Part shown: positions 1 through 9,868 of the stretch, piece after piece
Layout of the letters: the number at the start of each line of letters is the position of its first letter
How positions within the stretch are numbered: position 1 is the stretch's first letter
Assembly (NCBI GenBank): GCA_014621425.1
Contig: JAANBB010000210.1
Coordinates: 1-64,000 of the forward strand
Direction: 5' to 3'
From: Cylindrodendrum hubeiense
Taxonomy: Eukaryota > Ascomycota > Sordariomycetes > Hypocreales > Nectriaceae
DNA: 64,000 bases
Notes under the pieces: generated by a model
The model's database searches: none
What the model was told of the DNA's origin: nothing
The model's input: the letters and a program-made list of their open reading frames with translations, nothing else
Program-made: the position numbers and the translations under genes

Positions 1-1187
1 CACCGATCGCATCGCCAACCGGTGGGCCTGAGGAACCTGAAGAGCCTGAGGTGACATCAGCTATTGAAACCTGTTCGGCCCACGGAGATCACTGGCATTG
101 TCCCCCAGGAGTTCCCGAGCCAACCACAGCGCCAACAGAGGAACCCGTGGCGCCTGAAGAACCAGCACATACGACAGCAGCTTCGGGAACTTGCACTGCT
201 CACGGAGATCATTGGCATTGCCCCGAGGGTGTACCTGAGCCAACTTCTCCACCCAGCTCTAGCGATGATGATGCTGAGAATGATTCCGAAGAGTGTGTGG
301 CGCACGGCGACCATTGGCACTGCCCCGAGGGTGTCGAGGAGCCTCCTTATGCCCCTGGTGAGGAGCCGATTGATGATAAGCCTAACGATGGTGATGATTC
401 TGAGGACACTGGAGAGTGTGTAGCCCACGGAGACCATTGGCATTGTCCCGAGGGTGTCGAAGAGCCCCCTTATGCACCCGGTGATGAACCTAGCGATGCT
501 GAGGGTTCTGAAGATGCTGGTGATAGTGGGGAATGTGAGGCTCACAGGGACCACTGGCACTGTCCCGAGGGCGTCGAAGAGCCTCCTTACGCCCCTGGCG
601 AAAAGCCGACCGATGAAGCTACCGAAGAATGTGTTGCCCATGGAGATCACTGGCACTGCCCTGAGGGTGTTGAGGAGCCTCCTTATGCCCCTGGCGAGGA
701 GCCTATCGATGCTGAGAGTTCTGAAAGCTCGGAGAGTGCTGATGGCGCCGACGGTGATGGAGAGTGTGTCGCGCACGGGGACCACTGGCACTGCCCTGAG
801 GGTGTCGAGGAGCCTCCTTATGCTCCCGGTGAGGAGCCCGTTGACGAAATCACTGGAGAGTGCGTTGCGCATGGAGACCACTGGCATTGCCCCGAGGATG
901 TTGAAGAGCCACCCTACGCCCCGGGTGAGGAACCTAACAATACTGAAGATTCTGAGGATGCTGGAGAGTGCGTGGCTCATGGAGATCACTGGCACTGCCC
1001 AGACGGTGTTCCTGAGCCCACAGCTCCTCCAACAGCTACAACTGTGTCGACGATGGTCACGACAACCAAGCAAACTAGTGAGCCGACGGCGCCTCTGGTC
1101 ATTGTTAGCGGAAGCGCCAAACAAGTTGCAGCGACAAAGTATGTGGCGCTCATTGTTGCCTTTGGCTTCGGGGTCTTGCTCATGTAA
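1..1187 (+). CDS. His/Cys-repeat surface protein, 3' part (5' end outside window)
   Basis: The frame is open to the left edge, so the start and signal peptide lie outside the window; GTG at 51 is not taken as a start. The visible 395 codons hold nine copies of a ten-residue unit C-x2-H-x2-H-W-H-C followed by P-x-G-V-x-E-P, separated by Pro/Glu/Asp/Ser-rich linkers. Six middle copies also share the extension E-E-P-P-Y-A-P-G. The C-terminus is a Ser/Thr region, small residues, then a hydrophobic tail ending FGFGVLLM with no charged end, as in GPI-anchor signals. Two Cys and three His per unit suggest binding of zinc or copper. Third codon positions differ between copies while the residues are kept, so the repeats are old and selected. 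The metal role and GPI anchor are inference; I know the motif only from unnamed fungal proteins. Confidence 0.75.
   Translation, partial: PIASPTGGPEEPEEPEVTSAIETCSAHGDHWHCPPGVPEPTTAPTEEPVAPEEPAHTTAASGTCTAHGDHWHCPEGVPEPTSPPSSSDDDAENDSEECVAHGDHWHCPEGVEEPPYAPGEEPIDDKPNDGDDSEDTGECVAHGDHWHCPEGVEEPPYAPGDEPSDAEGSEDAGDSGECEAHRDHWHCPEGVEEPPYAPGEKPTDEATEECVAHGDHWHCPEGVEEPPYAPGEEPIDAESSESSESADGADGDGECVAHGDHWHCPEGVEEPPYAPGEEPVDEITGECVAHGDHWHCPEDVEEPPYAPGEEPNNTEDSEDAGECVAHGDHWHCPDGVPEPTAPPTATTVSTMVTTTKQTSEPTAPLVIVSGSAKQVAATKYVALIVAFGFGVLLM
72..998 (+). repeat. Nine-copy C-x2-H-x2-H-W-H-C coding repeat
   Basis: The repeat occurs at protein level with irregular spacing. All Cys and His positions are kept in all nine copies. 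Copy five has Arg for the usual Gly (AHRDHWHC) and copy eight has Asp for Gly after CPE. DNA copies are diverged at synonymous sites, so this is not a recent expansion. Confidence 0.85.
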
Positions 1188-1312
1188 TTTCTCCGAGGAC
1201 ATTGGATACTTTTCTAGATTAGTTTTATGATTAAATACACTCATTCTACTACCATATGTTTCACCATACTTGCGACTGCTCAGTGCGCAACATGAGTATT
1301 CTACAAGTGAAA

Positions 1313-1675
1313 TTAAAGTACATGAAATATTTCGAATCTTGCCATATAAACCCCCCCAAGCTTACCTAGGGTAGTAGACGATGACCAGGTCAGGAGGGTA
1401 AGATCCGGAAAACCCCATAGCCGGACTAAATGTCCATACGCCTGCAATAACGTTTCCGAATATGAATATTGCCGCTGGTTGATGGTCAAAGGGGTGTCCT
1501 CCCCGCTGGGTTGAAACTGAAGAGGTAGCGACGGGGCCGTGGAGAGGGCGAACCAGAAGTACCAGTGAGCAGAAATACTGGGTCCCTCGTCGATATACTG
1601 GAGCTCGATAGAGATGCCATGGATACCAATGTTCCCGCCCATAACAATACCATCGCTAAAAGCCGGCGGTATCAA
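1313..1675 (-). other. 120-codon open frame of unknown status
   Basis: A possible protein of 120 residues rich in aromatic residues (for example HWYFWFALS). I do not recognise it. It could be an exon or a remnant of a gene read on the minus strand, since no convincing partner exon or start context is visible. The rest of 1188-1809 shows nothing else. Confidence 0.15.
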
Positions 1676-1809
1676 CGTAGGATGCGTCAGGCGGGTTCGG
1701 TGGAGTCAACACTGGAAAAGAAAGGAGTTACGGAATAGGTTTAATTTTAGGTAACAATAGTGACCAATCTGGTGTTGGTAATAATTACATTTGCCTATAT
1801 GACGTGAAT

Positions 1810-2970
1810 CTATGGACCTTGCCAGTTTGATCTTGCCAACCACTCCTCGAATGTGCTTACCCGCACACCAAGATCTTGCCAGGATGTGTCATCTGCAGGA
1901 TCCATAGTGCCATAGCAGATCTTGTCACTCGGAGCGACAGCGATCCATTGCATCATCTGCTTGATATCTTCCTCATACCCCTTTCCGACTGTTGCTGCTA
2001 CAGTAGCTCCCCATTGTTCGATTGTCGTTGACTCAAAACTAGAAGGTTGAGATGTTACCCTCGAAAAGATGTTTGAAAATTCGGAGAATCGAATTTTAGA
2101 GCTGACCACAGGATATGTCTTCGAGCCTGTTTTCTGGGGACCGACCTTGAAAACCTCTGTTACTTGTGTTTAGCTGTTTTTCATCTTCGCCTTTTTTGTC
2201 ATCGGTCATGCTCACCGCCTGCAAAGACACCGATGTCGTAACCTGGATCAACCCAATCGGCAAGTGTGTCACCAGAAACAGGTGCACAAAAGCGGACGGA
2301 TCCATCTTCTGTCGATTAAAAGTTAGCATGAGTATTTAAAGAAGGTAGAAAAAGCCAACCTTCACGCCGACAATACTGCGACCAAGTCATATTGGTGTAG
2401 AAAAGGCCTAGAATTTTCCAATTAGACCAAGAAATCGCAATGGGAGAGCGAAATTTAACCTGGGATCAAAGCTGTGACGGAAGGCAATCGCTTTCGGGCG
2501 AGCTGCTCAATTTCGTGTTTATAATCGAAATGGTACACCTTCGTGAAGGCTCCACCACTTGACAACGTCAGATTGGGGAGACTGCTCATAACAAAGTGTT
2601 GGACTTTGCAATATTCTGCGGCGCCTATAATGTTGTTACCGGCAACCAGTTCATGTCGCATCTGGTCTTCAGTGTCAATAGTTTGGCCTGGGAGTCGATT
2701 GTGGGTAACAGCAAAGACCCCATGAGCATTTTTGAATGCCAGCTGTAAACTCTGGGCATCATAGATGTTAGCGTTAGCGAGACTCAGCCTCTCATTTGAC
2801 TGGAAATCCTCCAGGAGACGTTTAGCTCCTGGACTCTCGACATCCCGCGTAATCGCCCGAACTTGAAAGGACGGGGATGTCTCTTGAAGGAGAGCGCGGA
2901 CAACGCCTCGTCCTTGATTTCCCGTCGCCCCAAGAACGACGATGGTCCGAGTCTGCTGAATGGAAGCCAT
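1810..2970 (-). CDS. NmrA-like NAD(P)-binding protein
   Basis: Four exons read 2970-2460, 2407-2360, 2308-2216 and 2156-1810, giving 332 residues; all introns are GT-AG and the phases match. The N-terminus has a Rossmann fold with the dinucleotide motif GATGNQGRG at about residues 14-22, typical of atypical short-chain dehydrogenases of the NmrA family. These act as redox sensors or reductases; family members regulate nitrogen metabolism or occur in pigment clusters. The join gives the family-like stretch PGLFYTNMTW after the first intron, which supports the model. There is no SDR Tyr-x3-Lys pair in the usual place, so a regulator or sensor role is as likely as an enzyme. It lies about 4.8 kb from the polyketide cluster with a membrane protein in between, so cluster membership is open. 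Confidence 0.85.
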
Positions 2971-3577
2971 GTCGAGGTTGCTGAAATTCTTTTTTACCGT
3001 CCTTTTACTCGTTCCTCGGCTGTGGATAGGTGTTTGTGTAGTTTGCTGGAGAAAAGTTCACATTTTAAATATGCAGAGTCAACTGTGAGCACCCGCTACC
3101 CCTCTGCCCGTTGACTCCGGAATCCCCAGCGGCGGAGGAAGGGAACCGTATTGCGGAAGTACGGATATAGACCAAAGCTGAATCGAGAGCAGTTAAAAAG
3201 CCGCAACATCACTGGTCGCAAAATGTACAGCCACTCCGTCTGAATAATCTCGAATACCTCATTGGTAGTTGTAGTGGGTTTAATCAAGCCACAATGTGAG
3301 TTGATGTACTTCGTCCCACATCAGTAGCATGGCGGTCTGGGGTCATGAGAGGATGGGATATATGCACACTTTGACGAGGTCAGTCTACATCACTTTTCTA
3401 GCGTGAGACCAATTTAAAAATTTGGAACACTCCAAATATAACAATTATCCGATCATCATGGCGTTGGCAACCTTCTCCTTCCAATGAAAGTTGGGCCTGT
3501 TGGACGACGACGACAAGAGCAGATATGCCCCTGACATCAACCAACCTAAACTATACATAAAACCCGGGCATCAAGAC
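2971..3577. other. Intergenic, no gene seen
   Basis: Contains the promoter of the NmrA-like gene and the downstream region of the membrane-protein gene. Only short random frames are present. Confidence 0.5.
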
Positions 3578-5884
3578 TTAACCGTAAAATTCATTCGGCT
3601 TAACCCTATTTTCCATAGGCACCGATCCTTGAGTCGTGCGAAGCCGCAACTGGTTGTCTTCAACCGCGATGCAGTAATTCTCTTTCATAAATGCGTCCTC
3701 ATCCAGGGATCTCATCTTTTGCGCTGCGTCTTGCTCGGTCAAGGAAAGTGCGAGAAGCTCCGGAACGGACTCCCATGATGACGAGGTGATTCCAGTCCAA
3801 ATCGACCAAATGGAAAATGCCACCACAAAGGCCACATAGACGTAGAAAACGCCCATCGCTCCAAGCATCGTAAGACTGTTGTCGGCAAAGGCATATCCAG
3901 TTAGCCATGTTTCCATTTCGGTCCCAAAGTATTTGGCTTGGTCTTCGGTGGTGATTGCGTATGGATTTCCGCCTGGTCCAAACACCTTGCCGTTTTGTGG
4001 CATAAAATTTTTCCACCACTCGCCAGAAGGATCAGCTAGAGTTGTTATTGCCGAGGTATTAGGGGCTGATCGTGCTAGACCATTTGTCGCCAATACCCCC
4101 AGGATTGCCTCCAGGTGCTTTTCGGACCTGCTTCCACTGCCCTTGGAAGTCCAGATGCCACTGGTGAGTAGCATCTCGTGAATTACCGTGTGGTTGCTCC
4201 TGGAGTCGAAGGGGTTCAGATACTTCGCAAAACTCGGTTGAATCTGTGTTTTCTGGCCGTACGTGGGGCTAAGAATCCATGATCCGCCCAGAGAAGTCGC
4301 TAGAGCATCCGAGAATGCAGGGTAACCCTCACTGAGAAGTGAGACAGCGTCGCCAGTTAGCGTCGCGGAAACCCATCTAGCATCAATCATACAGCCGTAA
4401 ACGTCGATAGGTTGGTCGGTATCATCAGTCGGAACGGCAACGATGACCCCGACAGAAGCATTGGCAGCCATATCGGATTCCGGACTAAACCAAAAGACCT
4501 CAGGAGTCTCCAAATCCGGGAGTGTCTCGCTCATCCAGTCTGTAATATCATCCGAAGTAATGTTTATAGTTGGGTATTCCCATGAGCGGAAGTCCGGAAA
4601 TGAAGGTTCAGTCAGATCATCTGCATTCATGGATGAACGATGACATCTGGTGTGTGTCATCGGCTGAGGAGCGGTAAGAAGATGCTGAATCTTGGAGTAA
4701 AGGTTGAAGCGATAGTTTCCGGTCTTTGATGCCGCGTCTGATGCTAGTTCCCAGTCCAAGGAGCTCAAAACGCAGGCATCCGATGGTACGAAATGAGGCA
4801 TCGATGCGACTGTGTGGTTGGGGCTGTTCCTATTGAAGACCTTTTCCCTCACGTCAATGAAAAGCTTTGAAAGTGTCGTGGCTCCAGAGAGAACGACATT
4901 GCGTGGTGGTCTTGGACCGATAATTCCATCGACAATTCGACTGGATGTTGGAAGCTTTGCAACGAGCTGATGTTCCAACACATCCCACTCCCAAGAAGGA
5001 CACAGAGAGTTTCCGGTAACGTTGCAAGCTGAGCCTATTGTGTTGTTTTCGCTCAAGATAAGAGGGAATATTTCATCATACGTAGAATTGGACCAGATCA
5101 AGCTTCCACCTGCCCTCCAATCACCCTCTTGTGGCATCATGACTGTTGCACTAAGGGAAGATGCGCCGAGGGCAAGAATTGTAAAGATGAATATCGTTAC
5201 AATAAATGCAAGCTTTTTCCAAAACCGAGAGAACTTTCCGGTAAGAACGGTGAGAAATTCTTTGGACCACAGGAAGCTGATGTCTGTAATCTGCTGTCCA
5301 GCCACGAGAGCTCCATACGGAACGCCTTCTCCGATGATAAACTCATGACGGATCATGGCAAATAAGATAGAACTGAGAGACAAGACAATGAATAACTCCA
5401 TCAGCTTTGCTGCAAACTGAATACCGAGCTTTTTCTCAATGTCATAGTTGGGTGGTCCCTGGAGCTCTTTGCCGATGTAGTAGTTCTTGAAGATGTAGAA
5501 GCTCAGTGTGATGACTCCGGCGATAGCAGGGATGTGAATCAGCGTGGTCAAAAGCGCGGCTATTCTGTCCTTGACGATTGGGACTTCTTCGTTGCGTTGC
5601 ATCCATGCGCGCGTCGACCTGAATGGAACTAAAGCACCTTGAAGCCGAAATTTGCTCAAAAGGGCCGTGATTCGCCATTTTAGGCGTGAGAAAGTCCTCC
5701 TTGAGCGTTTTGGGGAATCCGAGTCGAAACCAGCAAGGTTATTTTTCGAAGAGTTCCTGGCTGAATCTGCATCGTGTGGGGTGTATTGGTTTTTCAACGG
5801 CTCGTGGGGGCCATGGTCTTCAGCGCTGACCAGCTCGTAGTGAGGGTCTATGGTTTTCGCAGTGTTATCCGCCATTCTCACCAA
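3578..5884 (-). CDS. Large four-helix fungal membrane protein, unknown function
   Basis: A single exon of 768 codons; a start at Met4 (MADN) is also possible. The N-terminal 105 residues are polar and basic (cytosolic). Hydrophobic helices follow at roughly 108-132, 158-182 and 226-250. A long domain of about 430 residues with many N-x-S/T sites comes next, then a fourth helix near 690-712 and a short charged tail. The glycosylation sites suggest the long domain faces the lumen or outside. The layout is common among uncharacterised fungal plasma-membrane or vacuolar proteins. I recognise no enzymatic or transport motif. It lies between the NmrA-like gene and the polyketide cluster, and nothing ties it to either. 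Confidence 0.75.
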   Translation of the reverse strand: MVRMADNTAKTIDPHYELVSAEDHGPHEPLKNQYTPHDADSARNSSKNNLAGFDSDSPKRSRRTFSRLKWRITALLSKFRLQGALVPFRSTRAWMQRNEEVPIVKDRIAALLTTLIHIPAIAGVITLSFYIFKNYYIGKELQGPPNYDIEKKLGIQFAAKLMELFIVLSLSSILFAMIRHEFIIGEGVPYGALVAGQQITDISFLWSKEFLTVLTGKFSRFWKKLAFIVTIFIFTILALGASSLSATVMMPQEGDWRAGGSLIWSNSTYDEIFPLILSENNTIGSACNVTGNSLCPSWEWDVLEHQLVAKLPTSSRIVDGIIGPRPPRNVVLSGATTLSKLFIDVREKVFNRNSPNHTVASMPHFVPSDACVLSSLDWELASDAASKTGNYRFNLYSKIQHLLTAPQPMTHTRCHRSSMNADDLTEPSFPDFRSWEYPTINITSDDITDWMSETLPDLETPEVFWFSPESDMAANASVGVIVAVPTDDTDQPIDVYGCMIDARWVSATLTGDAVSLLSEGYPAFSDALATSLGGSWILSPTYGQKTQIQPSFAKYLNPFDSRSNHTVIHEMLLTSGIWTSKGSGSRSEKHLEAILGVLATNGLARSAPNTSAITTLADPSGEWWKNFMPQNGKVFGPGGNPYAITTEDQAKYFGTEMETWLTGYAFADNSLTMLGAMGVFYVYVAFVVAFSIWSIWTGITSSSWESVPELLALSLTEQDAAQKMRSLDEDAFMKENYCIAVEDNQLRLRTTQGSVPMENRVKPNEFYG

Positions 5885-7727
5885 ATTGTAGTTTGCTGAG
5901 ATTGAGGGTGGTAGAAAGCAGGAAAATCGGACAGAACATCAATTAAGAAAGAACATGGAACAGAGGCAGTATTAAAACGTTGCAGAAACCGCCCTGGATC
6001 AAGTGGATTGGGGGCGGAAACCAGAACCAGGCTACCGTCCGTGTCAGAGAGCATCCCTATGGCCAATGATTTGAAGAGTTACCGACAGGGGATCAGGATT
6101 CTGTCTTAGCCAGGATGAATCTCAGCCATCGCACTAGGGTCTAATCCTTACCCACCTGTCGCGTCCACAGTTGCCGGCGGCAATCAAACCCGTAGTTGAG
6201 GGTGATATCTCGATCGACAAGTCTATTATCAGCTGGTTGTGTGCATATGGAGGAACCATCTTGAATAAATCTCTCCTTGACTCCTTTTACTTCCTTGATG
6301 CTAAGAGCATTGTAGCTCTGGAAAGTTTTCCATTGCCGCCCTGAAGCGTGCGGTAATTAAACCAACCGTAGGGCTGGTGGCTGGGGGACTACGAAGAACG
6401 TCACATCGTACCATTTGCGTACATGCGGCGCAGCACACCCTAGTCGTCTCAAACTCCACATGAACGTATCCAGCCCTACTACGGAGCACGGAGCCGATGG
6501 GGTTTTAGGGCTAGGCGCTTCAACTATTGGTCGGTATACGATCAGCTTACGAGGCTCTTTGATGATGATCCAGGAGCGGAAAATTCAGCAACTCCGGAGT
6601 ATTAACAGTCCGGCTATGAATCGGGTCGCTTCCGCGTTTTTTCTCGTTTAAGTCCTAAGCCCTCTCCTTCAAGTAGCTGTGATGCGTGGGTGATTCTCGT
6701 GCATGCATATTTCTGATATGAAACTCAATAAAGTGAATGGTGACTCCGGTGATTGAACCCTACTCTTGAGGAGCCCGGTGTGCTCTTTCAGCGTAGCATA
6801 ATCGTAGATCTAGAGTTCTTAATTCCCTATCAGATTCAAGCTTGGGCTATTGATGAGGAAAATAGTAAACTTCCTCAATGACGCCATTGTGCGTTTCATT
6901 GTTGTCTAGTTAGTCGCCAAGAATTGGAGCATCATCTGGGATTGATTAGAAATCCGGGGGTGTCGGAATCGTGCTTGTACGGATATTATTTGACAGGCTA
7001 ATTCCGTCTCACGTCAGCTTAAATTTCCTTGATGTGGGACAGCGCGCTATGGTGGGTGTGTTTCAGTCAGTGCGCACTGCCTTGCAGGGATGCGGCCCAC
7101 AACCATCCTTTACCAGCGTTGATTCTTGTGGAATCACATATCCTTATTGTGGATAGAAATATATATCCTAATGCTGTCCATTCGAAACTCCGCTCAGTTT
7201 CTCTAGCTCAGGACACCTTACCTCAGTCAAAGCAACTTTTGGACATTCTGAAGGGTACCTGTAGCGCCCGAGCAGAGCCCCGTGAGATGGAGGTCATGCG
7301 CAGGATAATCAATGATAACACTGTCGAATACCTAGTTGTTTCAAGGAATAGTGTTGGGTTAACATACATGGAACAAAATAGACATCATGTTCTATTAATT
7401 AGTAGCCTAATTCACCATATTGCAGCGAAGCCATAATTGAACCGGGGTTGGTCGCATGCTACTTGTATATTATTCAGCCATTATTCCGAGCAACTGACAA
7501 GAATCACAGGACGGTTCCAAAACACTGGACAGCTTCAGCTTAAACTAATATTTAAGGTATGAGCTATGGATAAACAATTTGATGCCTGTGATCTAACTGG
7601 GAATGAAACAAAGTACTTCAAAGGTAATGAAACGGCATCCCATAGCAATCTGGCGTTTGATATCGCACGCAGTGCTTGATCGACGACATAATCCAGCAGG
7701 CGAGACAAGGTAGTGAAGTGATCAATG
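5885..7727. other. Intergenic, 1.8 kb, no gene supported
   Basis: Separates the membrane-protein gene from the polyketide cluster. A 135-codon frame (7029-7436, plus) has no recognisable domain and no Kozak or intron context, so it is not called. No repeat or RNA gene was seen. Confidence 0.45.
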
Positions 7728-9356
7728 TCAGTGCATAACCCCGTTAACATCGACACGCCTCCCATTCAGCTCGTAACCCTCTTCCATACCCGTCTCCCAC
7801 TGGTTCTTGACAAAGTCCAAGGCCTCGGGCCTGCGAGGCTCGAAGCGAACAGCAAAGGGCTTGGGGGCCTGAAACTCCGTTTCATCCCACGCGTCGGGGC
7901 CGGCATCAAGGGCCGCGACGCCCTTGGGCGGCTTGATGACAAGAGCCCATAGGATGTTTGCCAGCGCAAGGTCCAGGGTCATCTCGGCCAGCTTGGCGCC
8001 GGGGCAGACGCGGCGCCCGACGCCGAAGGAAAAGTGGTCGCGCTTGGTCTGGTCGCCGGCGGCGTATTCGAAGCTGGAGCGGGGGTAGCTCAGGTACCGC
8101 TCGGGTTTGAAAGCCTCCGGGTCCTCCCACTTCGCCGGGTCTGAACCGAGGAAGATGGTGTTGCCGAGCAGCACCGTGCCCTTGGGGATGATGAAGTCCT
8201 TGTACCGGACGTCGGCATCGGCAAAGCGCTTGATGCACCAGACGGGAACGGGCTTCAGGCGGATCGTCTCCTTGATACAGGCGTTGATGTAGGGCAGGTT
8301 GGGCAAGTCCTGGAGTGTGGGTGTACGGTTGGGTCCGATGACGCGCATGAGTTCCTCATAGGCCTTGTCCTGGACCTGGGGGTTCGCCGCCATGTACAGG
8401 ATAGCCGAGTTGAAGGTGACGGTCGATGTCCCGGAGCCGGCATCAGCGATGCCACCGACGATCCAGGCGAAGTCCTCGTCAGTAAGTCCCTGATCCCGCC
8501 ACGACTGGTTCTTCTCGAGCAACTTCCGTCCGAAACACATGGGGGCACGGCCTGCCTCCATCTGGCCCTCGAGCCGCCGCCACAGCCGTAATTTGGCACT
8601 GAGAATCGGCTCCCTCAACGACTCAGCCATGCGCCTGCCGGGCTGCAGCCAGGCCGGCAACTTGGCAAGGAGAGGAATCTCGTCGACAATAAAGGAACCC
8701 GGCTTGGATATCTTGCTGAGCAGTTGCGTGCTGTGAATGGCGCTGCGCACGTCTTCGTGCTCCCAGCTATCCACACGCGAGCCGTAGCAGCTCGTCATCA
8801 GAATGCTGAAGAAGTAGCGTCGCACGTGCATGTAGAACTGCTGCCCGTCCTCGTTCTTGAAGGCGAAGTCGTGGAGGAGCTGTTTGGTCTCGAACTCCTG
8901 CGACGGGTTGAACTGGTCGGTCAGGGTTGTGGACAGAAGCCCGTGGACAATAGACCGGTATGCCCGCCACTTCTTCCCGTATGGCAGGGTATTCATGCGC
9001 ATGCCGCCAACGGCGACATCATGAGCGAGGGGCATGGGAGACCGGGACGAGGTGCTGACCGACTGCTTGTCGAAGATGTCCCGCATCGCCTCCGGGCTGT
9101 TGATAACGACCCAGTTGTACCAGCCAACCCTGATCTTGTAGACTTCACCGTACTGGATAGCCCACTGACCAAGGACCTTGGCTGATCTGCGGGGCAGACC
9201 AATGCCGATGCCGATGAGTGGCCACCCCCCGGGACCTTGCATCTTGTCCAGTCGACGATCGCGTTTGATCCATGCGAAGATAATTGCGACAGCCGCGCCG
9301 ACTAATGTCAAGGCGGCTAGTTTGTAAACTTCGTAAAGAGAAAGAAAGATGGCCAT
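7728..9356 (-). CDS. Cytochrome P450 of the aromatic polyketide cluster
   Basis: A single exon of 542 residues. An N-terminal membrane anchor lies at about 10-30, followed by the Pro/Gly hinge GPGGWPLIG. The K-helix ExxR is E363-T-I-R366. The haem loop is F442-S-F-G-V-G-R-R-V-C451-P-G, with Cys451 as the iron ligand. It resembles microsomal fungal P450s of the O-methylsterigmatocystin oxidoreductase (OrdA-like) type. The I-helix reads A306-G-S-G-T-S311, where most P450s have Asp or Glu at the fourth position; Gly309 replaces the acid that helps protonate bound oxygen. This may mean an unusual oxidation such as phenol coupling (inference). It is divergent from the exporter at 9869, with a 512 bp shared promoter, so co-expression is likely. 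Confidence 0.92.
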   Translation of the reverse strand: MAIFLSLYEVYKLAALTLVGAAVAIIFAWIKRDRRLDKMQGPGGWPLIGIGIGLPRRSAKVLGQWAIQYGEVYKIRVGWYNWVVINSPEAMRDIFDKQSVSTSSRSPMPLAHDVAVGGMRMNTLPYGKKWRAYRSIVHGLLSTTLTDQFNPSQEFETKQLLHDFAFKNEDGQQFYMHVRRYFFSILMTSCYGSRVDSWEHEDVRSAIHSTQLLSKISKPGSFIVDEIPLLAKLPAWLQPGRRMAESLREPILSAKLRLWRRLEGQMEAGRAPMCFGRKLLEKNQSWRDQGLTDEDFAWIVGGIADAGSGTSTVTFNSAILYMAANPQVQDKAYEELMRVIGPNRTPTLQDLPNLPYINACIKETIRLKPVPVWCIKRFADADVRYKDFIIPKGTVLLGNTIFLGSDPAKWEDPEAFKPERYLSYPRSSFEYAAGDQTKRDHFSFGVGRRVCPGAKLAEMTLDLALANILWALVIKPPKGVAALDAGPDAWDETEFQAPKPFAVRFEPRRPEALDFVKNQWETGMEEGYELNGRRVDVNGVMH

Positions 9357-9868
9357 GATTCACGTGTCGAGAACACTCGTGTCTTGGTCTAGATGCTCGA
9401 TATTGATGGCAAACATGGCTCAAGCAGAACAAGGTCACCTATTATATCGATATCAATTTCTGGTGTCTCGTAGCTGTGAAGCTGCGCCTTCACCGGACAC
9501 CGTCAGCTTGCATGAGATAATTCCTCCCGTGAAGTCCGAATCGCGGGATGACCCGTCTGCCCTGAATTAGCTCGATCCGGGATCTGGCTGGCTCCCGGGT
9601 AGGCAGATCCAAGGTATGTTGGTCCGGGGCATTAGGTGGGTCCGGGGTGATATAAGCCAGCCAATGGGGGTGAATCTACGCTGCCCGAAGTCGTCTCCAC
9701 TCCCGGTGTTAGACAACCCTTGAGATGTTGATATGGGCCGGATTCGAGATGATATGGACTGTCCAGAAGCCACTTCAAACATGTAAAAACATCTTCTACC
9801 AATAACATTTTCTGACATCAAGCTGCTCTCAACGGAGACCCCAAACAGCCAATCTCTGAATCACAACC
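9357..9868. promoter_or_regulatory. Bidirectional promoter, P450 / MFS exporter
   Basis: A 512 bp gap between two divergent starts. It holds ATCCGGG at 9575-9581, GTCCGGGG at 9622-9629 and 9640-9647, and a TATA-like GATATAA near 9648. The same core recurs upstream of the methyltransferase and the synthase, which suggests a shared operator (inference). Confidence 0.5.
9575..9581 (+). promoter_or_regulatory. ATCCGGG element, P450/MFS promoter
   Basis: A seven-base element inside the longer partial palindrome GATCCGGGATC. It matches elements at 14565 and 17144. A candidate binding site for the cluster's Zn2Cys6 regulator because it contains a CGG triplet; this is inference only. Confidence 0.3.

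Noticed and set aside
57..1244. 395-codon open frame on the minus strand opposite the His/Cys repeat gene
   Set aside because: It is the shadow of the repeat; its periodic sequence follows the plus-strand repeats and it has no domain of its own.
1810..2970. NmrA-like gene as a cluster member, as in bikaverin-type clusters
   Set aside because: Separated from the P450 by a membrane-protein gene and 1.8 kb of empty DNA; no shared promoter element was seen.
7029..7436. 135-codon plus-strand frame left of the cluster
   Set aside because: No domain, no intron signals and no conserved start context.
8724..9185. 153-codon plus-strand frame inside the P450 gene
   Set aside because: GC-rich shadow of the P450 coding strand, with no family similarity.
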